Of a stretch of 14,290 nucleotides of DNA, positions 1-6,758 are shown piece after piece. The position numbers and the translations under genes were made by a program. The notes under the pieces were generated by a model, which saw nothing but the letters and a program-made list of their open reading frames with translations, searched no databases and was not told where the DNA came from. How positions within the stretch are numbered: position 1 is the stretch's first letter; each line of letters starts with the position of its first letter. The DNA is from Bacteroidales bacterium (GTDB lineage: Bacteria; Bacteroidota; Bacteroidia; Bacteroidales; Muribaculaceae), in the NCBI GenBank assembly GCA_019420545.1, contig JAHZGZ010000032.1:1-14290 (forward strand), given 5' to 3'.

Positions 1-473
1 CATACCAGAATGATGACAACACCGAGAGCAAGCAAAAACGCCCACCAGTAGGTGGCCGCATACGACAGGAATATCCCTCCGAGGTTAGGGTCAGTGAAGA
101 AACTTCTTATCGCACCGAAGCGCAGGCGTGATCCTTGAAACGGAAACATCGCCACATCGGCGAGATTCACACATAGCATAAGGGTATTGGTGATGTAATA
201 CACCACGTCGGTAGCACGCAGCCATCCGCGCCTCGCCACAAAGGGCGCCGGCAGAAAGCGCATTACCAAAAACAGTGAGTTGAAATAGGCCCATGCCGAA
301 AGATCGAAAGGTATCCCCTGCCACATCAGCCGCATCATATTACCGAACCCGGCGCCATCACCGTTGTAGCATACAAACGCAACACGCGACAGCCATAACA
401 GCATGAACGCCACTCCCGCCTGCCACAGCGTGGCAAGCCATATATTACAACATTTGCGCCGGAATCGTATCAT
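1..473 (-). CDS. LTA synthase / phosphoglycerol transferase family membrane protein, N-terminal part
   Basis: This gene runs off the left edge, so only about 157 N-terminal residues are visible and the stop is outside. It starts at the ATG whose complement is at 471-473 and opens with a basic stretch (MIRFRRKCC). Several membrane segments follow: a first around residues 13-36, then stretches containing FDLSAWAYFNSLFLVMRFLP, VVYYITNTLMLCVNLADVAMF and SYAATYWWAFLLALGVVIILV. A short W-x-G-x-x-F-D-x-S-A segment after the first helix, then a helix ending in LP, is the usual N-terminal layout of LTA-synthase-like proteins. In that family a membrane domain carries a periplasmic sulfatase-fold domain that moves phosphoglycerol-type groups. 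The catalytic domain is outside the window, so activity cannot be judged. It begins 47 bp after the DUF4421-like gene with no promoter between, so co-transcription is likely. Bacteroidales make no classical LTA, so the acceptor is unknown. Confidence 0.72.
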   Translation of the reverse strand, partial: MIRFRRKCCNIWLATLWQAGVAFMLLWLSRVAFVCYNGDGAGFGNMMRLMWQGIPFDLSAWAYFNSLFLVMRFLPAPFVARRGWLRATDVVYYITNTLMLCVNLADVAMFPFQGSRLRFGAIRSFFTDPNLGGIFLSYAATYWWAFLLALGVVIILV

Positions 474-520
474 AGTAAAGTGTGTATGCCGAACAGCCAA
501 ATCCCACGGGGCAAGAAATG

Positions 521-1726
521 TCAGAAACGTGCGCCTACCGTGAGTGACAGCGACATATTGGAGTTGAAAAAAGTATAGGCATCGCCGAGATACAAGCCGC
601 CGTCAAAACGACCGGTAAGCGAAGAGAATAGTGCCTTATGGTTATAGACAAACGAGAAGAGTATCTTTATGTTGGTCGAGAACATATCTTTCCGGCCATC
701 GGAACTTTCACGGAACACATGTTTGTAACCCAGGGCCGGCAGTGTGGTTATATTGAACAGCCATCGGCGCGGATGCAGCACACAATTGTAGCCATAGCCG
801 ACCATAATATTATAATCGGCGTAATTGAACTTATAGTCCATCCTCCCGTCCGGTACAAACTCCAACATATCTTCTGGCAAGGATCCGAAATTGATGCGTA
901 CATCCTGACGTTCGTAGTTGAATCCACATATCAGCGTGCCGGAGCTTTTGAGCTGATACTTGCTGTAGCAATATGCCGCCGCATGCGAATAATGCCTGTG
1001 GTTAAAGAAATAATAGCCGTCGACAGTAGTCGATTTCTGCGACACATCGTTGAACTTTTGCGAAATATGATGGCCGCCGTTGTATTTTCCGAACTTCTCG
1101 ATTGTAACACCGCCGTCGGTTGACTGGCGGGTATAACGCAGGGTAAACAGCGCGCAGGTAAAATTCCAGTCGAAGTTGCGCCGTTGGGCTACAGGATGCC
1201 GGAACAGCTCGTTGGCATTGAACGCATAGCTAAGGCCTACCGCCATGAAGTTGATGCTCGGGCCAAGGTCGCTGTAGACGTTGCTGAACATCCTTACATT
1301 GAGGTTCTCGGGGAAAAACAGCGAATAGCTCTGCATCCAGTTGTGGCTGTTGAGGAATATTTTCCAGTTTTTGCCCGTGCCGACTACATACTCCGGATCG
1401 TAGCTGTTGAATGTGCGGTCGCCCCAGTTGTATACCTTCAGACAGAAACGCATGAACTTCGGATAGTTGATGCCGGGATCGTTAATGCGGAAACCGTTGG
1501 CAAACAGCTGCTGTACCCAGTTCTTGCAATAGTAGTCGCGTCCCCATTCAGGATGGGCCGGATCGGCACACGGATCAGTCTCGTATACCACGCTGTCACT
1601 TTCGCCTATGGCCATTGTATCGCACACGGCATCGTCAGAAGCAGTCTCCGCCGCACCAACAGTCTGGCCGGCAGCTAAGACCGCCGACAGCAACCCAACG
1701 ATGCATGATATGATACGGAGATGCAT
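521..1726 (-). CDS. DUF4421-like family protein, probable outer-membrane beta-barrel
   Basis: The product is 401 residues from the ATG at 1726. I chose this start because it directly gives a signal peptide (MHLRIISCIVGLLSAVLAAG, then AETASDD). The longer in-frame reading would begin at a TTG and run through the inverted repeat at 1737-1774. The mature part is rich in aromatic and alternating residues. It has an early segment, WGDRTFNSYDPEYVVGTGKN, resembling the start of the DUF4421 domain, and then many short amphipathic strands. It ends SLSLTVGARF, with a terminal Phe as in outer-membrane barrels. No catalytic motif is visible. The family is common in Bacteroidales and has no established function that I know of. 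The gene lies between the secreted hydrolase upstream and the LTA-synthase-like gene downstream, on the same strand, which suggests an envelope role. The family call rests on memory of its motifs. Confidence 0.75.
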   Translation of the reverse strand: MHLRIISCIVGLLSAVLAAGQTVGAAETASDDAVCDTMAIGESDSVVYETDPCADPAHPEWGRDYYCKNWVQQLFANGFRINDPGINYPKFMRFCLKVYNWGDRTFNSYDPEYVVGTGKNWKIFLNSHNWMQSYSLFFPENLNVRMFSNVYSDLGPSINFMAVGLSYAFNANELFRHPVAQRRNFDWNFTCALFTLRYTRQSTDGGVTIEKFGKYNGGHHISQKFNDVSQKSTTVDGYYFFNHRHYSHAAAYCYSKYQLKSSGTLICGFNYERQDVRINFGSLPEDMLEFVPDGRMDYKFNYADYNIMVGYGYNCVLHPRRWLFNITTLPALGYKHVFRESSDGRKDMFSTNIKILFSFVYNHKALFSSLTGRFDGGLYLGDAYTFFNSNMSLSLTVGARF

Positions 1727-1736
1727 GACAAATACA

Positions 1737-1774
1737 AACAATGGTGCAAAATTAAGAAATTTTGCACCATTGTT
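1737..1774 (-). terminator. Perfect 17-bp inverted repeat with 4-nt loop: terminator or leader hairpin
   Basis: Arms 1737-1753 and 1758-1774 are exact reverse complements separated by AAGA. On the minus strand the hairpin forms about 60 nt after the hydrolase stop. It is followed by TGTATTTGTC and then the ATG of the DUF4421-like gene, only 10 nt from the stem base. The T-rich but broken tail fits a moderate intrinsic terminator for the hydrolase gene. The position equally fits a 5' leader hairpin that would restrict ribosome access to the next gene. The sequence does not decide between these roles. Confidence 0.6.
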
Positions 1775-1833
1775 CAAATTATTAACAGTTTAGAATATTC
1801 CTTTGGTAGATTTTACTGTCCCTGGCGGCACTA

Positions 1834-2895
1834 TCAGTACATCGGGGTGAACGGAGCATGTTTCTTGAACAGATGCGTAACGTCGCCTACCACATCATAG
1901 GTTTTGCTCACATCGAGGCGAAGCACCGGGGCACCGGGGCGCAGGTCGACCTTGTGCAGGTCGACATAGAGCACACCGAGATTGTCGACCGGCTCGAAGC
2001 CGTAGATGAGATCGCGTATGTCGCTGTACGAGCGCCATTGTGTCGACGACACTTCGGGGGAAGTCTCAACGGTATAGTGGAACGGCACCGACACGTTTGC
2101 CATGATCGACCTGATTATCGCAAAGCCTTCGCGGAAATCATTGGTATGCGCCACATTCTTATTGAAGAACGAGCCGCGCACAAAGCGGTCGGCGCTCGTA
2201 ACCGTGCCGGGAAGCATATGCACTCCGCCTATAGCCGTCCAATAGTCGTTGATAGCTTTCATGGCCGGAAACTCGGGCAGATTGGTAAGAACAGGGATGT
2301 CCTGCCCTTCATATATGTTGATGTTGCCGTTGTCAAATTCCACTATCGCGCTTTTTCCGGTGGCATCGGTAATACCCCAATGGAGGGCCGACACCGTTCC
2401 TTTGTCGAATGTAGCGCCACCGATAGAGAAGTTGCGGTTGCGCAGAACATCGAGCACCTCGTCGGTAGTGGCGTTCATGTCGAGCAGCCAGCCTACGAAA
2501 ACAGCCAGCGAAATCGGAGGCATCTTTTCGTTTGACTCATTATTATATACAGCCCCTTTGCAGAAGAGTGAGTTAATCACCAGACCCTTCTCGTTCATAC
2601 CCTCGGTAATGCCGCCATCGTAGCTTACGGCATATACGGCACCGTATTTCGACGTCCATTTTACTGAATTGGGAAACACATTGCCAACCTTGGCCATTCC
2701 CGCCGGATAGACATACACATTGGTAGGGATAGGCGTTTTCCAGTCAAGCGAACGGCCCACAATGCGGAGCACACTGTCGGGAGCGCTCACCGTAGTGTCA
2801 CCGACATAAAGTACACGCGAACAGGCATCGGCCTTCGGGGCCGAGGAAAGAAGCGCCACTAAAGCAGCACCCCAAAGCATAACACGATGTTTCAT
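1834..2895 (-). CDS. Choloylglycine hydrolase / linear amide C-N hydrolase family protein, secreted (bile salt hydrolase or penicillin V acylase type)
   Basis: The product is 353 residues from the ATG at 2895, which gives a clean signal peptide (MKHRVMLWGAALVALL...KADA) ending just before Cys25. This is an Ntn hydrolase, so cleavage there would expose Cys25 as the N-terminal nucleophile. Family residues follow: R48 and D51 in GRSLDW, a GMNEKGL motif at about 99-105, N205 in VLTNLPEFP, and R237 in SADRFVRGSF. The tail segment NVSVPF...SSTQWRSYSD closely resembles the Bacteroides bile salt hydrolases as I remember them. Such enzymes split amide bonds of conjugated bile acids, penicillin V or related N-acyl compounds in the periplasm. 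Trp52 after the Asp and Phe111 near the Asn82 position of Clostridium BSH place it in the Gram-negative branch, where substrate is hard to predict. It is the first gene of the minus-strand group and diverges from the phosphate transporter. Confidence 0.9.
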   Translation of the reverse strand: MKHRVMLWGAALVALLSSAPKADACSRVLYVGDTTVSAPDSVLRIVGRSLDWKTPIPTNVYVYPAGMAKVGNVFPNSVKWTSKYGAVYAVSYDGGITEGMNEKGLVINSLFCKGAVYNNESNEKMPPISLAVFVGWLLDMNATTDEVLDVLRNRNFSIGGATFDKGTVSALHWGITDATGKSAIVEFDNGNINIYEGQDIPVLTNLPEFPAMKAINDYWTAIGGVHMLPGTVTSADRFVRGSFFNKNVAHTNDFREGFAIIRSIMANVSVPFHYTVETSPEVSSTQWRSYSDIRDLIYGFEPVDNLGVLYVDLHKVDLRPGAPVLRLDVSKTYDVVGDVTHLFKKHAPFTPMY

Positions 2896-2943
2896 ATCTC
2901 TCGTAGTTTTATCATTAATCACATACCCTAATAACATTTCCGA

Positions 2944-3002
2944 CCCCGCGATAGTTCTGAATTCAACACTAAGAACTTGAACTACAAGCTACCGCCGCGG
3001 GG
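2944..3002 (-). other. Candidate structured 5' leader upstream of the hydrolase gene
   Basis: Nested complementary segments are visible: CCCCGCG at 2944-2950 with CGCGGGG at 2996-3002, TAGTTC at 2952-2957 with GAACTA at 2979-2984, and TTC at 2962-2964 with GAA at 2973-2975. Together they can fold into one long imperfect hairpin. If the minus-strand promoter proposed at 3033-3063 is right, this lies in a roughly 130-nt leader of the hydrolase mRNA. It matches no riboswitch class I can name. It could also be a DNA dyad for a regulator, or an old terminator. Confidence 0.4.
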
Positions 3003-3022
3003 AATGCCTTACGTCCTACGTT

Positions 3023-3067
3023 AATGTTGAAAAAAAATTATGCAATATTTAAAGTTTTTTCAACATT
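3023..3067. repeat. 13-bp inverted repeat in the divergent promoter region (possible operator)
   Basis: Arms 3023-3035 (AATGTTGAAAAAA) and 3055-3067 (TTTTTTCAACATT) are exact reverse complements with a 19-nt spacer. The centre (about 3045) is roughly 40 bp upstream of the expected start of the plus-strand transcript. The arms overlap the proposed minus-strand promoter. The 31-32 bp arm-to-arm spacing, about three helical turns, fits a dimeric regulator touching one face. A-rich and T-rich runs make up half of each arm, so part of the symmetry may be compositional. Confidence 0.45.
3033..3063 (-). promoter_or_regulatory. Candidate promoter for the hydrolase gene
   Basis: Read on the minus strand there is TTG (3063-3061), 20 nt, then TAATTTTT (3040-3033). 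The latter matches the Bacteroidetes -7 consensus TAnnTTTG at all but the last position. The spacing is in the usual range for a -33 TTG. The match is imperfect in an AT-rich stretch, so this is tentative. Confidence 0.35.
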
Positions 3068-3071
3068 TATT

Positions 3072-3079
3072 TAACTTTG
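3072..3079 (+). promoter_or_regulatory. Bacteroidetes -7 promoter box for the Na/Pi cotransporter
   Basis: TAACTTTG is an exact TAnnTTTG. Transcription would start near 3085, leaving a leader of about 90 nt. No good TTG/TTTG -33 element lies 19-23 bp upstream; the inverted repeat at 3023-3067 occupies that place instead, which would suit activator-dependent transcription. In the leader, 3101-3107 can pair with 3138-3143 (one bulge) around an inner GTGC/GCAC stem (3120-3123 with 3132-3135). Confidence 0.6.
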
Positions 3080-3176
3080 CATTCCGAAACCTGTCTTGTA
3101 GGCCGACTTGGGTGATCAGGTGCGAAGGATTGCACTCGTCGCCGCCCGGACACATAGCCACCATTCCTTTAAGGTA

Positions 3177-4997
3177 ATGAACTATACACTTTTAGACTTT
3201 TTTGCCCTTCTCGGCTCAGTAGGCCTTTTCCTGTACGGAATGAAGGTAATGAGCGAAGGCCTTCAGAAGGCAGCCGGCGACCGTCTGCGCAACATCCTGT
3301 CGGCCATGACCCGCAACCGCTTTACGGGGCTGCTCACCGGTATACTCATCACAGCGTTAATCCAGAGCTCGTCGGCCTCGACGGTGATGGTGGTAAGTTT
3401 CGTCAATGCAGGACTGATGACCTTGGGCCAGTCGATGGCGGTAATCTTCGGTGCCAATGTCGGTACCACGTTCACGGCGTGGATCATAGCCTTGTTCGGG
3501 TTCAAGGTCGACACATCGGTATTCATACTCCCGCTCATAGCGTGCGCCGTACCGCTCCTCTTCTGCAGCTCCTCGCGCAAAAAGTCGATAGGCGAGTTCC
3601 TGATCGGTTTCTCATTTCTCTTCATGGGCCTCAACATGATCAGCGATTATGTGCCCGACCTGCAGAGCAATCCCGAGATGTTCGCCTTCCTACAGCACTA
3701 TGCCTCGATGGGCTTCATGTCGGTGCTGCTGTTCCTGTTCGTCGGCATAATCATCACGGCCATCATCCAGTCGTCGGCGGCCACATTCGCCATTGTGCTG
3801 ATAATGTGTACAAAGGGATGGATCACTTTTGATCTCGCGTGTGCCGTAGTGCTCGGCTCAAATATCGGCACCACCATCACCCCCCTCCTTGCCTCGATGA
3901 GCGGCAATGTGGCGGCAAAACGTACGGCGATGGGCCATCTGCTCTTCAACCTCTTCGGCATAATCTGGACCCTCGCGGTATTCTATCCATTCGTAAAACT
4001 CAACGTCGACATCACGGAATGGCTGGGCCAAGGCAATCCCGAAAGCATGTACAGTTTTGTCAACAATCTTGAGGCAACCGACCCCGATACCTACAACCGG
4101 TTTGTGGGAAACTCACTCCCGGCCGAGCACCCGGTGCTTATGCAGGTCGCCAAAATGCAGTTCAGCGTATCGTTCGGCCTGTCGATGTTCCACACCGTAT
4201 TCAACCTCGTCAACGTACTTATCATGATATGGCTCACGGGCCTTTATGTGAAAATCGTGGAGAAGCTCGTGCCGGCAAAGCACAAGGAGGACGAGGAATT
4301 CCAGCTCAAGTTCATCTCCGGAGGTCTGCTCAGCGCCTCGGAACTCAATATCGCCCAGGCAGAGAAAGAACTCTCGGTATATGCCCAGCGCGTGCAACGT
4401 ATGATCGACATGGCCGAGCAGCTTGTCCACGCAAAGGAAAAGAGCGAGGAATTCTCCCGGCTCTACTCGCGTCTGGAAAAATACGAGGAGATATCCGACC
4501 GCATGGAAATCGAGATAGCCAACTACCTCAACCGGTGCGCCGAGGGACGCCTCTCCAACGAAGGCAAGCTCCACATAGCCGCCATGCTCAACATCGTCAG
4601 CGAAATCGAGAGCATCGCCGACTGCTGCTTCGGCTGCGCAAAGATACTCATACGAAAGCAGGAGAGCGGGGTCGAATTCAACGATGCCATACTCGCCAAT
4701 ATCGACACTATGTTCGCCTATGTGAAGGAAGCCATGTCGGATATGCTCGTTCTGCTCGGCGATGTAGAAAAGGTTCGTGAGGTCGACATCATACGCTCAT
4801 ATAACAAAGAACGCGAGATCAACAACCTGCGCAACCAGTACCGCTCGAAGAATGTGGAAAGCATCAACAACCACATCTACGAGTATCAGGCCGGAATCTA
4901 CTATATGGACATTATCAACGACCTGGAAAAGATGGGCGACTATGTTATCAACGTCGTCGACACTATACGCGACCATTTCCGCAAACGTGTGGCCTGA
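3177..4997 (+). CDS. Na/Pi cotransporter family protein with C-terminal PhoU-like domain
   Basis: The product is 606 residues and should move inorganic phosphate with sodium across the inner membrane. The start at 3177 (MNYTLLDFF) is preceded by AAGG at a short distance and begins directly with the first membrane helix; the upstream in-frame TTG adds a charged, unlikely extension. The transport domain shows the family's inverted duplication. Repeat one has GLFLYGMKVMSEGL, the QSSS motif at residues 63-66 and GANVGTT. Repeat two has the matching QSSA at 198-201 and GSNIGTT. Membrane segments end near residue 365. From about 375 to the C-terminus the protein is soluble, helical and charged, like the PhoU-type domain in bacterial members of this family. 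It is monocistronic, between its own promoter and the hairpin at 5031-5069. Direction of transport is not shown by sequence; some relatives may export phosphate. Confidence 0.92.
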   Translation: MNYTLLDFFALLGSVGLFLYGMKVMSEGLQKAAGDRLRNILSAMTRNRFTGLLTGILITALIQSSSASTVMVVSFVNAGLMTLGQSMAVIFGANVGTTFTAWIIALFGFKVDTSVFILPLIACAVPLLFCSSSRKKSIGEFLIGFSFLFMGLNMISDYVPDLQSNPEMFAFLQHYASMGFMSVLLFLFVGIIITAIIQSSAATFAIVLIMCTKGWITFDLACAVVLGSNIGTTITPLLASMSGNVAAKRTAMGHLLFNLFGIIWTLAVFYPFVKLNVDITEWLGQGNPESMYSFVNNLEATDPDTYNRFVGNSLPAEHPVLMQVAKMQFSVSFGLSMFHTVFNLVNVLIMIWLTGLYVKIVEKLVPAKHKEDEEFQLKFISGGLLSASELNIAQAEKELSVYAQRVQRMIDMAEQLVHAKEKSEEFSRLYSRLEKYEEISDRMEIEIANYLNRCAEGRLSNEGKLHIAAMLNIVSEIESIADCCFGCAKILIRKQESGVEFNDAILANIDTMFAYVKEAMSDMLVLLGDVEKVREVDIIRSYNKEREINNLRNQYRSKNVESINNHIYEYQAGIYYMDIINDLEKMGDYVINVVDTIRDHFRKRVA

Positions 4998-5030
4998 CAG
5001 TTACGTTCCCTCATAACCAATACATATCTC

Positions 5031-5069
5031 AAAACGCCCGGCACATCCACCATTGTAGCCGGGCATTTT
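5031..5069 (+). terminator. Rho-independent terminator after the Na/Pi cotransporter
   Basis: GCCCGGC (5036-5042) pairs with GCCGGGC (5058-5064) around a 15-nt loop. AAAA lies on the left and TTTT, then further T-rich sequence (to about 5078), on the right. It begins 33 nt after the transporter stop. Confidence 0.8.
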
Positions 5070-5160
5070 ACATTTTTGTTGCAAATCAAGCCCCAATCCA
5101 TGACATAGACTTTACAAACCGGAGTCAAATAACACTATGGAGACAATGTTGCTACAATAT

Positions 5161-5213
5161 GATTGCATTGAACCACACAATAAAATTTATTTAATAATTT
5201 TAATGCAGTAATC
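5161..5213 (+). promoter_or_regulatory. AT-rich dyad and weak promoter candidate before the response regulator
   Basis: The 283-bp spacer 4998-5280 holds the terminator and this AT-rich block. Complementary pairs are GATT/AATC (5161-5164 with 5210-5213), GCATT/AATGC (5165-5169 with 5202-5206) and TAAAATT/AATTTTA (5181-5187 with 5196-5202). TAATTTTA at 5195-5202 differs from TAnnTTTG at one position, and a TTG lies at 5168-5170, 24 nt upstream, which is slightly long. I see no better promoter for the downstream gene pair. The dyad could be an autoregulatory site. Confidence 0.3.
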
Positions 5214-5280
5214 ACATGTACTATAAGAGCGATAGCATTATTCTATCTACACAATCGGTACACACCCATTCGTGACTATA

Positions 5281-6009
5281 ATGGCAGACACAGCCGCACA
5301 CAACGTATCCAATCCCGACACCAAGGGACGCAAAATAATGATTGCCGACGAAGACCTTCTCGCCTGCGATCTGATGCAGTATTCTCTTGAAAACGAAGGA
5401 TACAAGGTGGAGGTATTCCATTCCGCCAAAGAAGCGATGGACAAGAACCTCGCCGGCTTCAGCCTGTTTATCATCGACATGAATTTAGGCGACTCTACAG
5501 GCATCAAACTCGCCTACCACCTCAAGCAGAACAAGGCTACCGCCCGGATACCTCTGATATTCTGCTCCACACCTGACGGCGACGTGATCGGAGGCCTCGA
5601 TTTCGGAGCCGACGACTACATACTCAAGCCCTTCTCCATGCGTGAGATGACAGCCCGCGTCAACGCCCTGCTGCGCCGATGCCGCATAGGCACATCGCCG
5701 GAATTCCACGATAAGCCGTCGGTACTGAGCCACAACACCCTTACCCTGAATCTGCGCGAACGCACCACATTTATCGACAGCATACCCATAAAGCTCGGGC
5801 GCGACGAGTTCGGGCTGCTTGCGTTCCTGCTGAGTCACAAAAACCGCATTTTCGACGCCGACGAGATATACGATAACGCATGGCCCGAAAAAGACACCGT
5901 CAGCGAAGTATATATCAACAATGTTCTCGACCGTATACGCGCGAAACTCGGGCGCTATTCCCATTATCTTGTCACACGCTACGGATACGGATATGGCTTT
6001 ATCCAGTAA
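5281..6009 (+). CDS. OmpR/PhoB-family response regulator without an adjacent kinase
   Basis: The product is 242 residues from the ATG at 5281; a GTG three codons upstream is the only in-frame alternative nearby. The receiver domain (about 17-135) has the acidic pocket D23-E24-D25, the phosphoacceptor D66 in FIIDMNLGD, S96 in IFCST and the switch lysine K116 in LKPF. A winged-helix DNA-binding domain fills about 150-242, ending in the typical VTRYGYGYGFI strand. It should bind DNA as a phosphorylated dimer and control transcription. The usual partner histidine kinase is not beside it; the next gene is rnhB, which it overlaps by 17 bp. It does not closely resemble RprY as I remember it, so I give no symbol, and the signal and targets are unknown. 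It may regulate its own promoter through the dyad at 5161-5213, but that is inference. Confidence 0.9.
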   Translation: MADTAAHNVSNPDTKGRKIMIADEDLLACDLMQYSLENEGYKVEVFHSAKEAMDKNLAGFSLFIIDMNLGDSTGIKLAYHLKQNKATARIPLIFCSTPDGDVIGGLDFGADDYILKPFSMREMTARVNALLRRCRIGTSPEFHDKPSVLSHNTLTLNLRERTTFIDSIPIKLGRDEFGLLAFLLSHKNRIFDADEIYDNAWPEKDTVSEVYINNVLDRIRAKLGRYSHYLVTRYGYGYGFIQ

Positions 6010-6625
6010 ACACAACGAACTGCTGCAACCGCTGCCGGCATGTCATATCGCCGGACGTCTGGAAGCTGGATGCGACGAAGCCGGGCGCGGATGTCTTGCA
6101 GGGCCTGTATATGCCGCCGCCGTAATTCTCCCCGACGATTTCAGCCACCCGTGGCTCAACGATTCAAAGCAACTTACTGAAGCGCGCCGCGACAAGATGC
6201 GAGCAGTAATAGAGAGTGAAGCCATAGCCTGGGCTGTGGCTTCGGTCAGCGCCGAAGAAATCGACCGTATCAACATACTCCAAGCCTCGATTCTCGCCAT
6301 GCACCGGGCGCTCGACATGCTTGCCGTAAGGCCGGGAGCGGTGATCGTCGACGGCAACCGCTTCAAGCCATATGCCGACCTGCCCTGTACGACTTTCGTA
6401 AAAGGCGACGGACGGTTTGCGAACATAGCTGCGGCATCAATACTTGCAAAGACCCACCGCGACCAGGAAATGCGCCGTCTGCATGAGCAGTATCCCATGT
6501 ATGCATGGGATATCAACAAAGGCTATCCTACAAAAGCCCATCGTGCGGCCATAGCCGAACACGGACCCTCGCCTGTACATCGTATGACATTCCGGCTTCT
6601 TGACACACAGCTGACACTGTTCTGA
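5993..6625 (+). CDS. rnhB: Ribonuclease HII
   Basis: The product is 210 residues, the usual size, starting at the ATG at 5993 inside the end of the response regulator (17-bp overlap, different frame). RNase HII cuts RNA in RNA-DNA hybrids and removes single ribonucleotides from DNA in the cytoplasm. All four catalytic acids line up with E. coli RnhB: D28 and E29 in GCDEAGRG, D120 in VIVDGN and D139 in VKGDGR. Further family motifs are LNDSKQL, NILQAS, AAASILAKTHRD, DINKGYPT and HGPSPVHRMTF. The overlap implies translational coupling to the regulator gene. The pairing is probably genomic convenience rather than shared function. A strong hairpin 54 nt after the stop ends the transcript. Confidence 0.96.
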   Translation: MALSSKHNELLQPLPACHIAGRLEAGCDEAGRGCLAGPVYAAAVILPDDFSHPWLNDSKQLTEARRDKMRAVIESEAIAWAVASVSAEEIDRINILQASILAMHRALDMLAVRPGAVIVDGNRFKPYADLPCTTFVKGDGRFANIAAASILAKTHRDQEMRRLHEQYPMYAWDINKGYPTKAHRAAIAEHGPSPVHRMTFRLLDTQLTLF

Positions 6626-6678
6626 TTCCACATCCGGCAACAGACCACACCCAAAAGTATATCCGGATAAAGAAATCA

Positions 6679-6720
6679 CCCCTGTCGCAGCTAAAGCTGT
6701 GGCAGGGGCATATGTTTTAT
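6679..6720 (+). terminator. Strong hairpin terminator after rnhB
   Basis: A 13-bp stem (6679-6691 with 6696-6708) has a 4-nt TAAA loop and is followed by CATATGTTTTAT. Two pairs, T6685-G6702 and G6687-T6700, are G-U wobbles in plus-strand RNA but become A-C mismatches in minus-strand RNA. The element therefore fits termination of rnhB better than of the convergent apbE gene, whose stop is at 6759. The T-tract is short and interrupted. Confidence 0.72.
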
Positions 6721-6758
6721 ATACGGCTATCCGGTGCAACGCCTGGTGTACACCGTCC

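Noticed and set aside
638..1678. Two plus-strand reading frames of about 160 residues
   Set aside because: They are antisense shadows of the DUF4421-like gene; they show no domain, signal peptide or start context, while the minus-strand frame has a signal peptide and barrel pattern.
3108..3176. N-terminal extension of the phosphate transporter from a TTG
   Set aside because: The extension is charged and unlike the family; the ATG at 3177 has an AAGG ribosome-binding site and begins with the first membrane helix.
5281..6009. Calling the response regulator rprY
   Set aside because: The receiver and DNA-binding motifs fit the general OmpR family, but the sequence differs widely from RprY as remembered and no RprX-like kinase is adjacent.
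6745..6754. 10-bp palindrome GGTGTACACC just after the apbE stop
   Set aside because: Short, without a T-tract, and a single 10-bp palindrome is expected by chance in a window of this length.
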